64,000 nucleotides of DNA from JAPOXR01 sp963662395 (GTDB lineage Bacteria > Pseudomonadota > Alphaproteobacteria > Rhodobacterales > Rhodobacteraceae): the NCBI GenBank assembly GCA_963662395.1, contig OY759511.1, forward strand, positions 2,852,001 to 2,916,000, given 5' to 3'. Shown piece by piece: positions 46,838-56,772 of this stretch. A program made the translations under genes and the position numbers. The first letter of the stretch is position 1. Every line of letters starts with the position of its first letter. The notes beneath the pieces were generated by a model that made no database searches, was not told where the DNA came from, and worked only from the letters and a program-made list of their open reading frames with translations.

Positions 46838-48276
46838 CCGGCGGCGGCGAGCGCGGCGTCACCTTGCTGGAGGCAGCGCTTGCGCTTGCCCTGTTTGGCT
46901 CGACCATGGCGTTGGCCAATGTCATCCTGTCGGAAGAGGCAGACCGGCAGCGGAATATCCTGCTCGGCCGAAACCTGCGGATCATGACCGAAGTTGCGCA
47001 GTCATTTGTCACCGGGGAGCATGACCGCCTGCGGCAGGAACTGGCCGGCTTGGCCGGAAACCTGGCGGTCATGGCGATCGACATGAAGCGGGTCAGTGAT
47101 GACGGATACCTGCCTGCATCCTTCAACCCCGGTGGCAGCGGCACCAACAGCTACGGCCAGTCCTACCAGCTGATGATCAGGGGCGTGGACCGGATGGCGC
47201 CGGACGGCCCGGCAGCAACGCTGACCGTGTCCGGGATCGATGCCGACGACGATGACGCGGTCGATCCCGAGCTGGTGGATGGTTCCGAGGCAAACGGCGA
47301 GATGGCGCTGGAGGCGATCCTGGTCACCACCGGCGGAAACCCGATTCCTGCACAGGGTGGCAACCCGGCGGTCATCGCCTCCGGGTTGCCGGTTGCCGGC
47401 ACCGTCTCCGGCGCTGATACCGCCCGCGGTGCCCATGGCAGCTGGGTGATGGATATCTCGGCCTATTCGGGCCTTGCCGGCTACCCGTCCCCTGGCCATT
47501 TGGTGTCGCTGGTTGCCCTGCCGGGGCTTGGTTGGCTGGACCACGCCACCGACCGGACGGATGGCGGGGTTGCCGGCGGCAATCCGCTTGAGCGCTGCCC
47601 GGAGGCGGAAGGGCAGCAGCTCGGCGAATGCAGCGGTGACAACCGGATGTATGCCGACATCCGGTTTGCCCCGTTATCCGGCATGGCGGCGATCAGGAAT
47701 CTTCACGATCTCGAATTTGCCCCGCCGGTTGATTCGGATGCCGATGGCAACCCGGATGTCTTTGCCGCCATCACCGGCATGGCCGGAATTTCATGTGACA
47801 GCGACCGGCCAGCCGCCCTGTCGAGTGGCACATTGCTGCTGGATTGTCCGCAGGTTCGGTTGTCCGGTGATGTCGCAATCGCCGGCGACGTGAATGCCGG
47901 CTCGGACATGCAGGTGACCGGCGATGTCACGGCGTCGACATTTCTTGCCGAGTCGATCGGCGGCCAGAACCTGGCCACCGGCATCCACGCGGCACAGCTG
48001 GTGTCTCTTGATTCGGCGACGACCATTCCCAAGCCGGAATGTGATTCGTCAGCCGGCAACCCGGCGATCTACGTGGTGCCGGCATCCTTTGCCAGCCCGG
48101 ACGGCTCGCCGTTGGTCGGCGTCCAGGCCCTGGCCGCCAATTCCGGGGATCCCGACCAATGGACGGTCAGCATGAAGGCCGCCATCGACCGTGACCGGGA
48201 TACCGATGGCGAGGCCGATGTCGTCGAACTCAATTCAGCCAGCGACCTGGTGCTGGCGCTGGCAAAATGCGAATGA
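46834..48276 (+). CDS. PilV-like type IV pilin/adhesin
   Basis: Protein of 480 residues from TTG 46834, overlapping the prior stop (TTGA). The N-terminus GGGERGVTLLEAALALAL is a type IV prepilin leader: short basic part, Gly-Val cleavage, Glu at +5, then a hydrophobic helix to about residue 28. A long extracellular part contains Asp/Gly-rich repeats (IDADDDDAVDPELVDG, DSDADGNPDVFAA, DRDRDTDGEADV) that could bind calcium, plus two Cys near 210-220. PilV adhesins of IncI plasmids have this plan, and a preceding prepilin peptidase supports it. No shufflon recombinase or repeat sites are seen. Confidence 0.6.
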   Translation: MTGGGERGVTLLEAALALALFGSTMALANVILSEEADRQRNILLGRNLRIMTEVAQSFVTGEHDRLRQELAGLAGNLAVMAIDMKRVSDDGYLPASFNPGGSGTNSYGQSYQLMIRGVDRMAPDGPAATLTVSGIDADDDDAVDPELVDGSEANGEMALEAILVTTGGNPIPAQGGNPAVIASGLPVAGTVSGADTARGAHGSWVMDISAYSGLAGYPSPGHLVSLVALPGLGWLDHATDRTDGGVAGGNPLERCPEAEGQQLGECSGDNRMYADIRFAPLSGMAAIRNLHDLEFAPPVDSDADGNPDVFAAITGMAGISCDSDRPAALSSGTLLLDCPQVRLSGDVAIAGDVNAGSDMQVTGDVTASTFLAESIGGQNLATGIHAAQLVSLDSATTIPKPECDSSAGNPAIYVVPASFASPDGSPLVGVQALAANSGDPDQWTVSMKAAIDRDRDTDGEADVVELNSASDLVLALAKCE

Positions 48277-48510
48277 GGATGGTGCAGGTGGCGAAGTTGG
48301 CACCGGTGCGTGGAGCGGATCTCCGCCATCCCCCCGGCCTTCGCAATTCCGGATGGAATAATGGGTGTAGTGCGCGTTTGCTACAATATGTGCTTGCCCA
48401 TTCAACATTTTGCAAGTTTTTGCTTTCATTCATGCAAGATAAGGTGTAATGGGGAGTCTCGTTCGTGTTTGCAGGCAGTTTAGCACGGGCGGATCTGTCG
48501 AGCAGTAACA

Positions 48511-51500
48511 TTGCGGTTCAAGAAAATCAAAATGAGGGGGTTCAAGGGATTTGCAGATCCCGTGGAACTCCCGGTCCGCAAGGGGCTCAGCGGCGTTGTC
48601 GGTCCAAATGGATGTGGAAAGTCCAATTTGGCCGAGGCTTTCGGCTGGGTCATGGGCGAGAACCGCCCGACGGTCATGCGCAGCGGTTCGATGGAAGATG
48701 TCATCTTCTCCGGTGCCGCGACCCGGCCCGCTGCCAGCTTTGCCGAAGTTGAACTCGAAATCGACAATTCCGACCGGAACGCTCGTTCCGAGATCAGCAA
48801 TGAGCCGGAATTCACGGTGGCGCGCCGGGTGGAGCGCGACGGCGGTTCGAAGTTCATGGTCAATGGCAAGGAGGCGCGCTGGCGGGATGTCCAGCTGCTG
48901 TTTGCCGATTCATCGAGCGGCTCCCGGTCATGGGCGCTGGTCCGGCAGGGCCAGATCAACGAGCTGATCAATTCCCGGCCGAGCGCCCGTTCCGGAATAC
49001 TGGAGGATGCAGCCGGAATCGGAGGATTGTTCCAGCGGCGTCACGAGGCCGAGCTGAAGCTGAACGCCACTGATCAGAACCTGCACCGGATCAATGACAT
49101 CATCGAACAGCTCAAGGGGCATATCGATACCGTCACCCGCCAGGCCCGGCAGGCAATCCGCTACCGGAAACTCGGCGAGCAACTGCGGCGGGCCGAATCG
49201 CTTCTCCACTACCTGGTCTGGAAGCGGGCCAGCGAGGAATTGTCCTATTCCGAGAAGGTCTCCCGGCAGATTGCCGCCGATTCGGCGGAACTGTTCCGGC
49301 AGGCCAGCGCCGCCGACCGGAAGAAGGCCGGGCTGGAGGATGGCTTGCCATCGATCCGCAAGGATGCGGCGGCGGCCAACGCCGCGGTCGAGCGGTTGCG
49401 GGCCGAGACGGAACTCCTGGACGAAAAGCGGGCCAATGCATGCCGTGTCCTGGACGGAATCAGGGCACAGTTGCAGCAGACCGGCGAGGATGCCAGGCGC
49501 GAGCAGGCGCTGGCGGCGGAAACCGGGGATGCCATCGGCGAGCGGAAATCCCTGTTGACCAGGCTCACCGCCGAGGCCGGGAATTTTGCCGGCAGACAGG
49601 AGGAGCTTGGCCACCAGCTGGCCAGGGCGGAGAAATCCCTGACGGTGCTTGAAGGCCGGCTGGATGCGGCGAATCGCAACCTGGCGGAACTCGTCTCGCA
49701 ACGGCAGTTGGCGGAACAGGCCAGCGCCAGGGCCGAAGATGTGCTGAATTCCTGGAAGCAGCGCGAACAGAAGGCGCAATCGGCAGTCGAGGAAGGCGAG
49801 GCCCGGCTGGCCGAATCGACCATCATGGTCAAGACCGCCGGTGGATCCAGGTCGAAGGCCGAGCGCGATGCCGAAAACGCCGAAACGACGCTGGCCGAAT
49901 CGGAGCAGGCGCGACAATCGGCGCAGGCCGACCTGTCCCGGGCCCGTCAATTGCTGTCGGAATCGAAGAGCCGGCTGGCGGCGCTCAACTCGGAGCAGGA
50001 TGAACTGTCCCGGTTGCTGGCTGATGATCCGTCAAGCTCGGCACGGATCCTTGACCAGGTTTCGGTGAAGCCGGGCTTCGAAGCAGCGCTGGGGGCAGCG
50101 CTCGGTGACGACCTGTTCGAGCCGGTGCTGAATGGCGACCCGGATTCGGGATGGAAGTCCCTCGAGCCGTACCCGGCGGAAAACCCGTTGCCGGATGGGG
50201 TGGCAGCACTCCTTGAATCCGTAACCGCACCGGACCTGCTCAGGCGAAGGATGTGCCAGATCGGGCTGGCCGAGTCCGGCGAGTTCGACCGCATCCAGCC
50301 GTTGCTGCAACCGGGGCAACGGGTGGTGTCGAGGGAGGGCGATCTGTGCCGGTGGGACGGCTTCGTCCAGGTGGCGACCGGGAAACCGGCCTCGGTGGCG
50401 GTCCGCCTCCGCCAACGCAATCGCCTCGATGAGATCCGGACGGTCCTTGAGGGCGCGACCGGGGATGTGGTGATGGCCGAAGCCGAATTCAACCGCCTCA
50501 AGGGTGCGCATGATCGCCTGTCCGAGGCCGATGATTTGGCGCGGACCGCCCGCCGGGCGGCGGAACAGGCGCTCGCCTCCGCCAACCGTGAATTGTCGGT
50601 GGCCGAAGCCGATTCCAACATCGCCGAGTTGACACTGGATTCTCTCAGGCAGGCAAGGGTCCGGATCAGCGAGGAAATCCGGGCGGCGGAAGAGGGTGCC
50701 AGGCAGGCGCGGGCCGAACTCGTCGACCTCGATGATGTCGGAAAGGCGCAGGCGGAAGCCGATGCCGCCAGGAAGCTGGTACTGGATGCCCGGAACGACA
50801 TGCTGGAGGCGCGGTCGCGCAAGCTGGAACTGGAGCGTGAACATGCGCTGCGAACCCGGCGGCTGGCCGGGCTTCCGCAGGAAATCGAGGACTGGCACCG
50901 CCGCCAGGAAGAAGCCGGGCAACGCATGGCAGCACTCGAGGGTCGCCGGCAACGTCACGAGGAGGAATTGCAGGAGGCAGTGGCCGTCCCCGGGCAATTG
51001 CAGGTCAGGCAGCAGGAACTCGCTGGCGAGATCGAGGCCGCCGACCGCCGGCGAAAGGATGCCGATGACCGGTTGGCCAGGCTGGAGTCGGATGTTCGCC
51101 AGGTTGACGGCCAATCGAGGGAATTGCACAAGCAGGCATCACAGTCGCTCGAGGCAAAGGGAAGAGCCGACGCGGAGGCCGAGAATGCGCGGGCCAGGCT
51201 GCAGGCCGCGGTCGAGCATATCAGGGAGAAGCTGGATTGTCGCCCGGCCGACATCGCCGCCGCCTTCGATATCGACCTCGAGACACTGCCGGAAATCGAG
51301 TCGCAGGAAGCGGAGGTGGCAAGGCTCCACCGAAGCCGTGAAGCGCTTGGTGCGGTCAATTTGCGGGCCGAACAGGACATTGCCGAATTGCAGGAGCAAA
51401 AGACGCTGATCGAGGATGAGCGCCAGGACCTGGAACAGGCAGTGGCCGATCTGCGGCGGACAATCTCCAACCTGAACAGCGAGGGCCGCAGCAGGCTGTT

Positions 51501-51966
51501 GCAGGCATTCGAAGAGGTCAACCGGAACTTCGAACGGATCTTCCAGCACCTGTTCGGCGGCGGTTACGCAAAGCTGGAGCTGGTGGAGGGCGAGGACCCG
51601 CTCGATACCGGGCTCGAAATCCTGTGTCGCCCGCCCGGCAAGCGGTTTTCGAACATTTCGCTGTTGTCGGGAGGAGAGCAGACACTCACCGCTCTGGCGC
51701 TCATATTCGCGTTTTTCCTCGCCAGCCCGGCGCCGGTCTGCGTGCTGGACGAGGTCGATGCACCGCTGGATGACAAGAACGTGCTGAAATTCTGCAAGAT
51801 GGTCAGGGAGATCGCCCGGCAGACCGACACCAGGTTCCTGATCGTGACCCATCACGTCATCACCATGTCGCATATGGACCGGCTGTTCGGTGTCACCATG
51901 CAGGAAAAGGGGGTCAGCCAGCTGGTATCGGTCGATTTGGGCGCGGCCGAGCGAATGGCTGCATAG
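48511..51966 (+). CDS. smc: Chromosome segregation protein SMC
   Basis: Full-length SMC of 1151 residues. N-terminal Walker A VVGPNGCGKSNLAEAF at about 29-44, Q-loop VRQGQINELI near 145-154, long coiled coils broken by a hinge (about 500-640) with SVKPGFEAALGAALGDDL, and the C-terminal LLSGGEQTLTALALIFAF signature followed by Walker B CVLDEVDAPLDD and a terminal FLIVTHH box. It compacts and segregates the chromosome as a dimer with ScpAB, which are not in the window. TTG at 48511 is taken as start because RFKKIKMRGFKGF is the usual beginning; ATG at 48532 is the alternative. Confidence 0.92.
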   Translation: MRFKKIKMRGFKGFADPVELPVRKGLSGVVGPNGCGKSNLAEAFGWVMGENRPTVMRSGSMEDVIFSGAATRPAASFAEVELEIDNSDRNARSEISNEPEFTVARRVERDGGSKFMVNGKEARWRDVQLLFADSSSGSRSWALVRQGQINELINSRPSARSGILEDAAGIGGLFQRRHEAELKLNATDQNLHRINDIIEQLKGHIDTVTRQARQAIRYRKLGEQLRRAESLLHYLVWKRASEELSYSEKVSRQIAADSAELFRQASAADRKKAGLEDGLPSIRKDAAAANAAVERLRAETELLDEKRANACRVLDGIRAQLQQTGEDARREQALAAETGDAIGERKSLLTRLTAEAGNFAGRQEELGHQLARAEKSLTVLEGRLDAANRNLAELVSQRQLAEQASARAEDVLNSWKQREQKAQSAVEEGEARLAESTIMVKTAGGSRSKAERDAENAETTLAESEQARQSAQADLSRARQLLSESKSRLAALNSEQDELSRLLADDPSSSARILDQVSVKPGFEAALGAALGDDLFEPVLNGDPDSGWKSLEPYPAENPLPDGVAALLESVTAPDLLRRRMCQIGLAESGEFDRIQPLLQPGQRVVSREGDLCRWDGFVQVATGKPASVAVRLRQRNRLDEIRTVLEGATGDVVMAEAEFNRLKGAHDRLSEADDLARTARRAAEQALASANRELSVAEADSNIAELTLDSLRQARVRISEEIRAAEEGARQARAELVDLDDVGKAQAEADAARKLVLDARNDMLEARSRKLELEREHALRTRRLAGLPQEIEDWHRRQEEAGQRMAALEGRRQRHEEELQEAVAVPGQLQVRQQELAGEIEAADRRRKDADDRLARLESDVRQVDGQSRELHKQASQSLEAKGRADAEAENARARLQAAVEHIREKLDCRPADIAAAFDIDLETLPEIESQEAEVARLHRSREALGAVNLRAEQDIAELQEQKTLIEDERQDLEQAVADLRRTISNLNSEGRSRLLQAFEEVNRNFERIFQHLFGGGYAKLELVEGEDPLDTGLEILCRPPGKRFSNISLLSGGEQTLTALALIFAFFLASPAPVCVLDEVDAPLDDKNVLKFCKMVREIARQTDTRFLIVTHHVITMSHMDRLFGVTMQEKGVSQLVSVDLGAAERMAA

Positions 51967-52257
51967 GCTGGCGGCTGGAGATTGCCGGGCCGGATGACGG
52001 CAAGTGTTGGCCTGCAGGATGATTCACCGGCCTTTCCCCGAGAGCCTGTTCCCGAAGTCGCGGCTGTCCCCTGCTGCGGGGCAGCGGGATGGGTGACTCC
52101 TCCCGACGACATCCCGGAATGTCATGATGCGGTGACTCGCGCCATGCCGCAGCCCGGCATGGCTTCTTCAGGCTTCCGCAACAAAACCGGCCAATCGGAA
52201 CATGTTGCATGTCTCCAGCCGGTTGCCAGGCAGGCACCATGCGTTCCGATGCTACAT

Positions 52258-53520
52258 TCAATGCGGCGCCGGCGGGCGCAAGAACCTCTCGAGCCACAGG
52301 AGGCAGCGCCGCGCATCGCGTTTCTCATACGCCTTCAGGGCGGCCTGCGGGTCCAGCGCGAACGCATCCTCGCTGTCCTCGCCAAGGGCCGTCAGGCGCA
52401 TCGAGTACCACGCGGTGACACCTCCGCGCGGCGGCGATTCAAACCTCGGAAATTCAGGATCGCCGCCAGCATCGCTCAACCAGGTATTGGCGAGCGACGG
52501 GTTCAGCACCATTGCACGGGCAAGGCTGATGGCATCGGAGGACCCGTCTTGCAAGGCTTCCACGGCCTGGTCCCGGGCCTCGAACCCACCGGTCAACATG
52601 ACTGGAATGGATGTCACTTCTTTCGCCCGCCTGGCGAAGTCGATGAAGTAGGGTCCGGATGATGACGTGCCATCGGAACTCGATGCAGCACCGGGGAAAT
52701 ACGTGCCACCGCTGATATCGATCAGGTCCACAGATGTGTCGCCGAGCAATCGCACGACCTCCAGCGCATCGTCTGCCGTGAGGCCTCCTTCGAGCTTGTC
52801 GGTCGAGTTGATCTTTATGCCGATTGGAAAATATGCCCCGACAGCCTGCCGAACAGCATCGATCACCTCACCGATTACACGAAAGCGTCCCGCGACCACA
52901 CCGCCATAGGCGTCGGCCCGTCGATTGAACAGCGGCGACAGAAACTGGCTGAGCAGGAAACCGTGCCCGGCGTGAATCTGGATGCCGCCGAAACCTGCAC
53001 TCCGGGCCAACCTCGCCGCCCGCGCATAGGTTGGGGGTAAATCACTGATTTCCCCGGGCGACAGGCCATCACATTGCAGCCCTTCAACATCAAGTGGCGA
53101 CGGGCCTTTGGCATTGCTGATCGGGCCGTGCGCCAGGGCTCCCGCGTGACCAAGTTGTGGCCAGATCTGCGCGCCGTTCGCCGATCCGCTCTCGGCCAGT
53201 GCCCGCATTGCCGACAAATTCCCGTCCGGCACCAGCACGAGATTGCCCGGTTTCTCAGGGTAATGCGGGCCTGTCTGCACCTCGCCGATCAGGGATAGCG
53301 CTGCACCCCCTTCTGCCCATCGTTCATACAGACGCATTTGCGCCCCGGTGGGGTTGCCGGTACCGTCACCGAGGGAGTCCGACATTGCAGACTTGACGAG
53401 CCGGTTCTTCAGCCGGGCACCGCAGGGCAGATCCAGTGGCTGCGCCAGGAGGTTCTTCGCAACACGGCGATTCCGGCTCATCTCGTCCATCCAGTGGTCT
53501 GCCCCGACATTCGCTTTCAA
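52258..53520 (-). CDS. Old-yellow-enzyme family NADH:flavin oxidoreductase
   Basis: FMN-dependent TIM-barrel enzyme of 420 residues. LKNRLVKSAMSDSL opens the barrel; QLGHAGALAHG provides the His-containing strand; GFGGIQIHAGHGFLLSQFLS with NRRADAYGG gives the substrate His pair region; GIKINSTDKLEGGLTADDAL, IDISGGTY, and LTGGFEARDQAVEALQDGSS with ISLARAMVLNPSL form the phosphate-binding end. No FeS/FAD-containing C-terminal domain of the 2,4-dienoyl-CoA reductase type. Several Met near the start leave 10-14 residues uncertain. The substrate is unknown; convergent with smc. Confidence 0.88.
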   Translation of the reverse strand: MKANVGADHWMDEMSRNRRVAKNLLAQPLDLPCGARLKNRLVKSAMSDSLGDGTGNPTGAQMRLYERWAEGGAALSLIGEVQTGPHYPEKPGNLVLVPDGNLSAMRALAESGSANGAQIWPQLGHAGALAHGPISNAKGPSPLDVEGLQCDGLSPGEISDLPPTYARAARLARSAGFGGIQIHAGHGFLLSQFLSPLFNRRADAYGGVVAGRFRVIGEVIDAVRQAVGAYFPIGIKINSTDKLEGGLTADDALEVVRLLGDTSVDLIDISGGTYFPGAASSSDGTSSSGPYFIDFARRAKEVTSIPVMLTGGFEARDQAVEALQDGSSDAISLARAMVLNPSLANTWLSDAGGDPEFPRFESPPRGGVTAWYSMRLTALGEDSEDAFALDPQAALKAYEKRDARRCLLWLERFLRPPAPH

Positions 53521-53793
53521 CTATCACGAAATGAGAGAGCGTGTCCGTGCGTCCTGGGCGGCCCTTGGGCCTTTCAGTCTTTCGGCATCAGGTGGTGGCC
53601 AATCGGGCTGCACGCCTGCGCTTCAACAGGGATGGACACAGGGTGCTGCCTGCGTCGGGCTGAGTGCCGGATTTCCTCAAGACCGGATCGTCCTTCCGGG
53701 GCTGACATGAAGCCTGTCCTGCCCTCGCGAAATGCCATATGTGCCTCCCGAAGCTGTCATCGTGCAGCGTTTCATGGTTGCGACGGGGGAACA

Positions 53794-54381
53794 ATGCTCA
53801 CCGGATTTGACGAAGCGGTCGTGGTCGATGTCGAAACAACGGGGCTTGATCCGGTAGCCGACCGGATTGTTTCAGCTGCCCTGATCCGCACGAATTTTGG
53901 CGGCCTCAGGGAAAACACGGACAGGCTGGATGGCATGACCTGGGGTGCCGTGATCAACCCGCAACGCCCGATCCCCAGCCAGGCGACCCGGATCCACGGA
54001 ATCACCGACAGGGACGTGGCAGGCAAGAGCACGTTCCAGGACATCGCCCAGGAAATGCGGGATATCATCGGTGACCTTCCCGTGATCGCTCACAACGTGT
54101 CATTCGACAGGAATTTTCTCAATGCCGAATTCAAGCGGGCCGGCGTCATGACGCTTCACCGGAACAAGAGCCATTGCACGATGCGCCGGTTCCAGGAATT
54201 CAACCACGGCATTCGAAAGGGAAGCAACCTCGACAACGTTGCCAAGGTAATGGGTTTGAAGAAACGACAGGGGAGGGTGCACGACGCCATCGAGGATGCG
54301 AGGCTGGCAATGCAGGTGGCTGGCCAGTTCTACCTGATGGACAACCGCATCGCGCCTGCGGTCGGCACGAGGTGGTCCTGA
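53794..54381 (+). CDS. DEDDh 3'-5' exonuclease (DnaQ/RNase T-like)
   Basis: Protein of 195 residues from ATG 53794. Exo I: VVDVETTGLDPVADRIV; Exo II: VIAHNVSFDRNFLNAEF with the catalytic Asp; Exo III: HDAIEDARLAM with the catalytic His and Asp. The length and isolated position suggest a stand-alone proofreading or repair exonuclease like those near dnaQ paralogues, not the Pol III epsilon subunit with its C-terminal tail. The frame is open upstream but with no structured sequence. Confidence 0.85.
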   Translation: MLTGFDEAVVVDVETTGLDPVADRIVSAALIRTNFGGLRENTDRLDGMTWGAVINPQRPIPSQATRIHGITDRDVAGKSTFQDIAQEMRDIIGDLPVIAHNVSFDRNFLNAEFKRAGVMTLHRNKSHCTMRRFQEFNHGIRKGSNLDNVAKVMGLKKRQGRVHDAIEDARLAMQVAGQFYLMDNRIAPAVGTRWS

Positions 54382-54619
54382 ACCGCTGGGCAGTCCATGG
54401 GCAATTGCAAGGTGGTCTGCGCCCGCCGCCGACCAATTGGCGGCGTGCATGATCCCCCGGCGCCGCGGTGTCCCGATCGATGTTGACGGGCGTTTGGCCC
54501 CGGCGGCCGGTGTCGGGAGTATCTGTGTCATCCGCCCCCGCCCAGGCAACAAATTCATTCAAAACGCGCCTGGATTGGTATAGGCGGTCGGGCTCGAAAT
54601 CCGTAACGGAACGACCCCG

Positions 54620-55627
54620 ATGATTCGAAAACCGTATCTGTTGTTCCTGGGTGATGCACCAGACAGGCTGGCGGCCAAGGTTGCCCAGGGAATCCGCGAC
54701 TGGCGTCCGGATGATGTTGTGGGCCAGCTGAGGCTGGCCGGATGCAATGCCGATATGGGCATTGCCGATCTGTCCGTGGAACAGGCGGTGGAGCGAGGTG
54801 CCGGAACGCTGGTCGTTGGCGTTGCCAACCGCGGCGGCGTCATCGCCGATGCCTGGATCGACGTGCTGGTTCGGGCGCTCGAGGCCGGGCTCGACCTGGC
54901 AAGTGGTCTGCACAATTTCCTGGCAGACCAGCCAAGGCTGGTCGAGGCCGCTGCTCGTCACGGCGGGTCGCTGCACGATGTCCGCAAGGTCGGAGAGGAA
55001 TATCCGATCGCCAATGGCAAGCGGCGGCCGGGCCGGCGCTGCCTGGCGGTGGGAACCGATGTGTCGGTCGGAAAGATGTATGTGTCGCTCGCCCTGCAAC
55101 GCGAGATGGCGCGGCGCGGCAGCAAGGCAACATTCAGGGCAACCGGCCAGACCGGGATCCTGATCGAAGGCAGCGGTGTACCGCTTGATGCGGTGGTTGC
55201 AGATTTCATGTCCGGCGCCATCGAATATCTGTCGCCCGCCAATGACGATGATCACTGGGATTTGATCGAGGGGCAGGGCTCGCTGTTCCATGCCTCGTAT
55301 TCGGGGGTGACGCTGGCTCTCATCCATGGCGGTCAGCCCGACGCGCTGATCCTGTCGCATGAGCCGTCCAGGCCGCATATGCGGGGGCTGCCGGGTTACC
55401 CGATGCCGTCACTCGGCCAGCTCCGCGAGTTGGCGCTGTCGATGGCGCGGATCGTCAATCCGGACTGCCGGGTGATCGGTGTCTCGATCAACAGCTCGGC
55501 GATGGGGGAGGACGATGCGGCCGATTACATCAAATCGGTGGAGCGGGAGCTTGGGCTGCCGACCACCGATCCGGTCAGGTTCGGCGTCGGCCGGCTGGCC
55601 GAGGCGCTGCTCGAGATCTCCGGCTGA
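54620..55627 (+). CDS. dgcN: DgcN (DUF1611), N-acetyl-D-glutamate deacetylase
   Basis: Protein of 335 residues in the DUF1611/DgcN family: YLLFLGDAPDRLAAKVAQG near the start, GVANRGGVI, a P-loop-like GTDVSVGKMYVSLAL at about 155, FRATGQTGILIEGSGVPLDA, DLIEGQGSLFHASYSG and LALIHGGQPDALILSHEPSR. In characterised DgcN-DgcA pairs DgcN releases D-glutamate from N-acetyl-D-glutamate. The partner dgcA lies 140 bases downstream and a D-amino-acid transaminase behind that, supporting a D-amino-acid breakdown operon. Confidence 0.85.
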   Translation: MIRKPYLLFLGDAPDRLAAKVAQGIRDWRPDDVVGQLRLAGCNADMGIADLSVEQAVERGAGTLVVGVANRGGVIADAWIDVLVRALEAGLDLASGLHNFLADQPRLVEAAARHGGSLHDVRKVGEEYPIANGKRRPGRRCLAVGTDVSVGKMYVSLALQREMARRGSKATFRATGQTGILIEGSGVPLDAVVADFMSGAIEYLSPANDDDHWDLIEGQGSLFHASYSGVTLALIHGGQPDALILSHEPSRPHMRGLPGYPMPSLGQLRELALSMARIVNPDCRVIGVSINSSAMGEDDAADYIKSVERELGLPTTDPVRFGVGRLAEALLEISG

Positions 55628-55766
55628 GCCCGGCGGCCGGGCAGGGATGATCGCCGGAAGCAGATACCGCAGGATGGCGGAATGCTCATGGGTGGCCGAG
55701 ATGGCCTGTCCCCGGCAAGGACGGGAACTCCGCAAACCGTCGCATCCCGTTCCTGGCAGGTGACAG

Positions 55767-56735
55767 ATGCAGATTTCGGTTTCCGAGCGACGACTGAAGC
55801 TGCGGCGGTCCTTTTCCATTTCGAGGGGGTCGCGGACCGAGGCCAGGGTGATTGCCGTCACCATCCGCCAGGACGGTGCCGAAGGGCATGGCGAATGTGT
55901 GCCCTATGCAAGATACGGGGAGAGCGTGGACTCGGTTGCCGCGGCCATTGACGGGTTGCCGTCGGCACTTGACCGTGACCGGTTGCAGGAAATGCTGCCG
56001 CCGGGTGCAGCCAGGAACGCGGTCGATTGCGCGCTGTGGGATCTCGAGGCCAAGCTGACGGGGATGCCGGTGTGGAGGCTGGCCGGCCTGGAAGCCCCGG
56101 GGAAGCTGGAGACCGCCTACACGGTGTCGCTGGCCAGCAGCGAGGAGATGAAGGCGGATGCCGCCAGCCACGGAGGGTGGCCGCTGCTCAAGGTCAAGCT
56201 GGGCAGCGGGGGCGAGGATTTGGAACGGTTGCGGGCGGTTCGGGAAGGCGCCGGCGATGCCAGGCTCATCGTCGATGCCAATGAAGGCTGGGACCGGGAT
56301 GAATTCGGGCGGATCATGCAGAGCCTGCCCGAACTCGATGTCGAAATGGTTGAACAGCCCTTTCCGTCCGGCAGTGACGCGGCACTTTCGGGCTATTCGG
56401 GGCCGGTGGGGATTTGCGCCGATGAAAGCTGTCATGACCGCGAGTCGCTGGACCGGCTGGCAGATGGCTACACGGTGGTGAATATCAAGCTCGACAAGAC
56501 CGGCGGCCTGACCGAGGCGCTTGCATTGCGGAAGGAAGCGCGGGAGAGGGGGTACCGGGTCATGGTCGGATGCATGATCGGCTCGTCGCTGGCCATGGCG
56601 CCGGCAGTCCTGCTGGCCCAGGGGGCGGATCTGGTGGACCTTGACGGGCCGGTGTTTCTGGCCGATGACCATGATCCGCCGCTCCGGTATGACGGACATG
56701 TCATCCATCCTCCGGAGCCGGATTTGTGGGGATGA
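55767..56735 (+). CDS. dgcA: DgcA, N-acetyl-D-glutamate racemase (dipeptide epimerase family)
   Basis: Enolase-superfamily protein of 322 residues. The catalytic residues are visible: Lys pair in LLKVKLGSG (about 151-153), metal Asp in LIVDANEGW, Glu in VEMVEQPF, Asp in CADES, and Lys in VNIKLDKTGG, with the GCMIGSSLAMA loop. Family members epimerise L-Ala-D/L-Glu or N-acetylglutamate; next to dgcN, the latter is preferred. Downstream spacing to the transaminase is 37 bases, consistent with an operon. Confidence 0.85.
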   Translation: MQISVSERRLKLRRSFSISRGSRTEARVIAVTIRQDGAEGHGECVPYARYGESVDSVAAAIDGLPSALDRDRLQEMLPPGAARNAVDCALWDLEAKLTGMPVWRLAGLEAPGKLETAYTVSLASSEEMKADAASHGGWPLLKVKLGSGGEDLERLRAVREGAGDARLIVDANEGWDRDEFGRIMQSLPELDVEMVEQPFPSGSDAALSGYSGPVGICADESCHDRESLDRLADGYTVVNIKLDKTGGLTEALALRKEARERGYRVMVGCMIGSSLAMAPAVLLAQGADLVDLDGPVFLADDHDPPLRYDGHVIHPPEPDLWG

Positions 56736-56772
56736 CGGGGCAGTTGTCCGGGTTTCGGAAGGAGGTTGGCGG

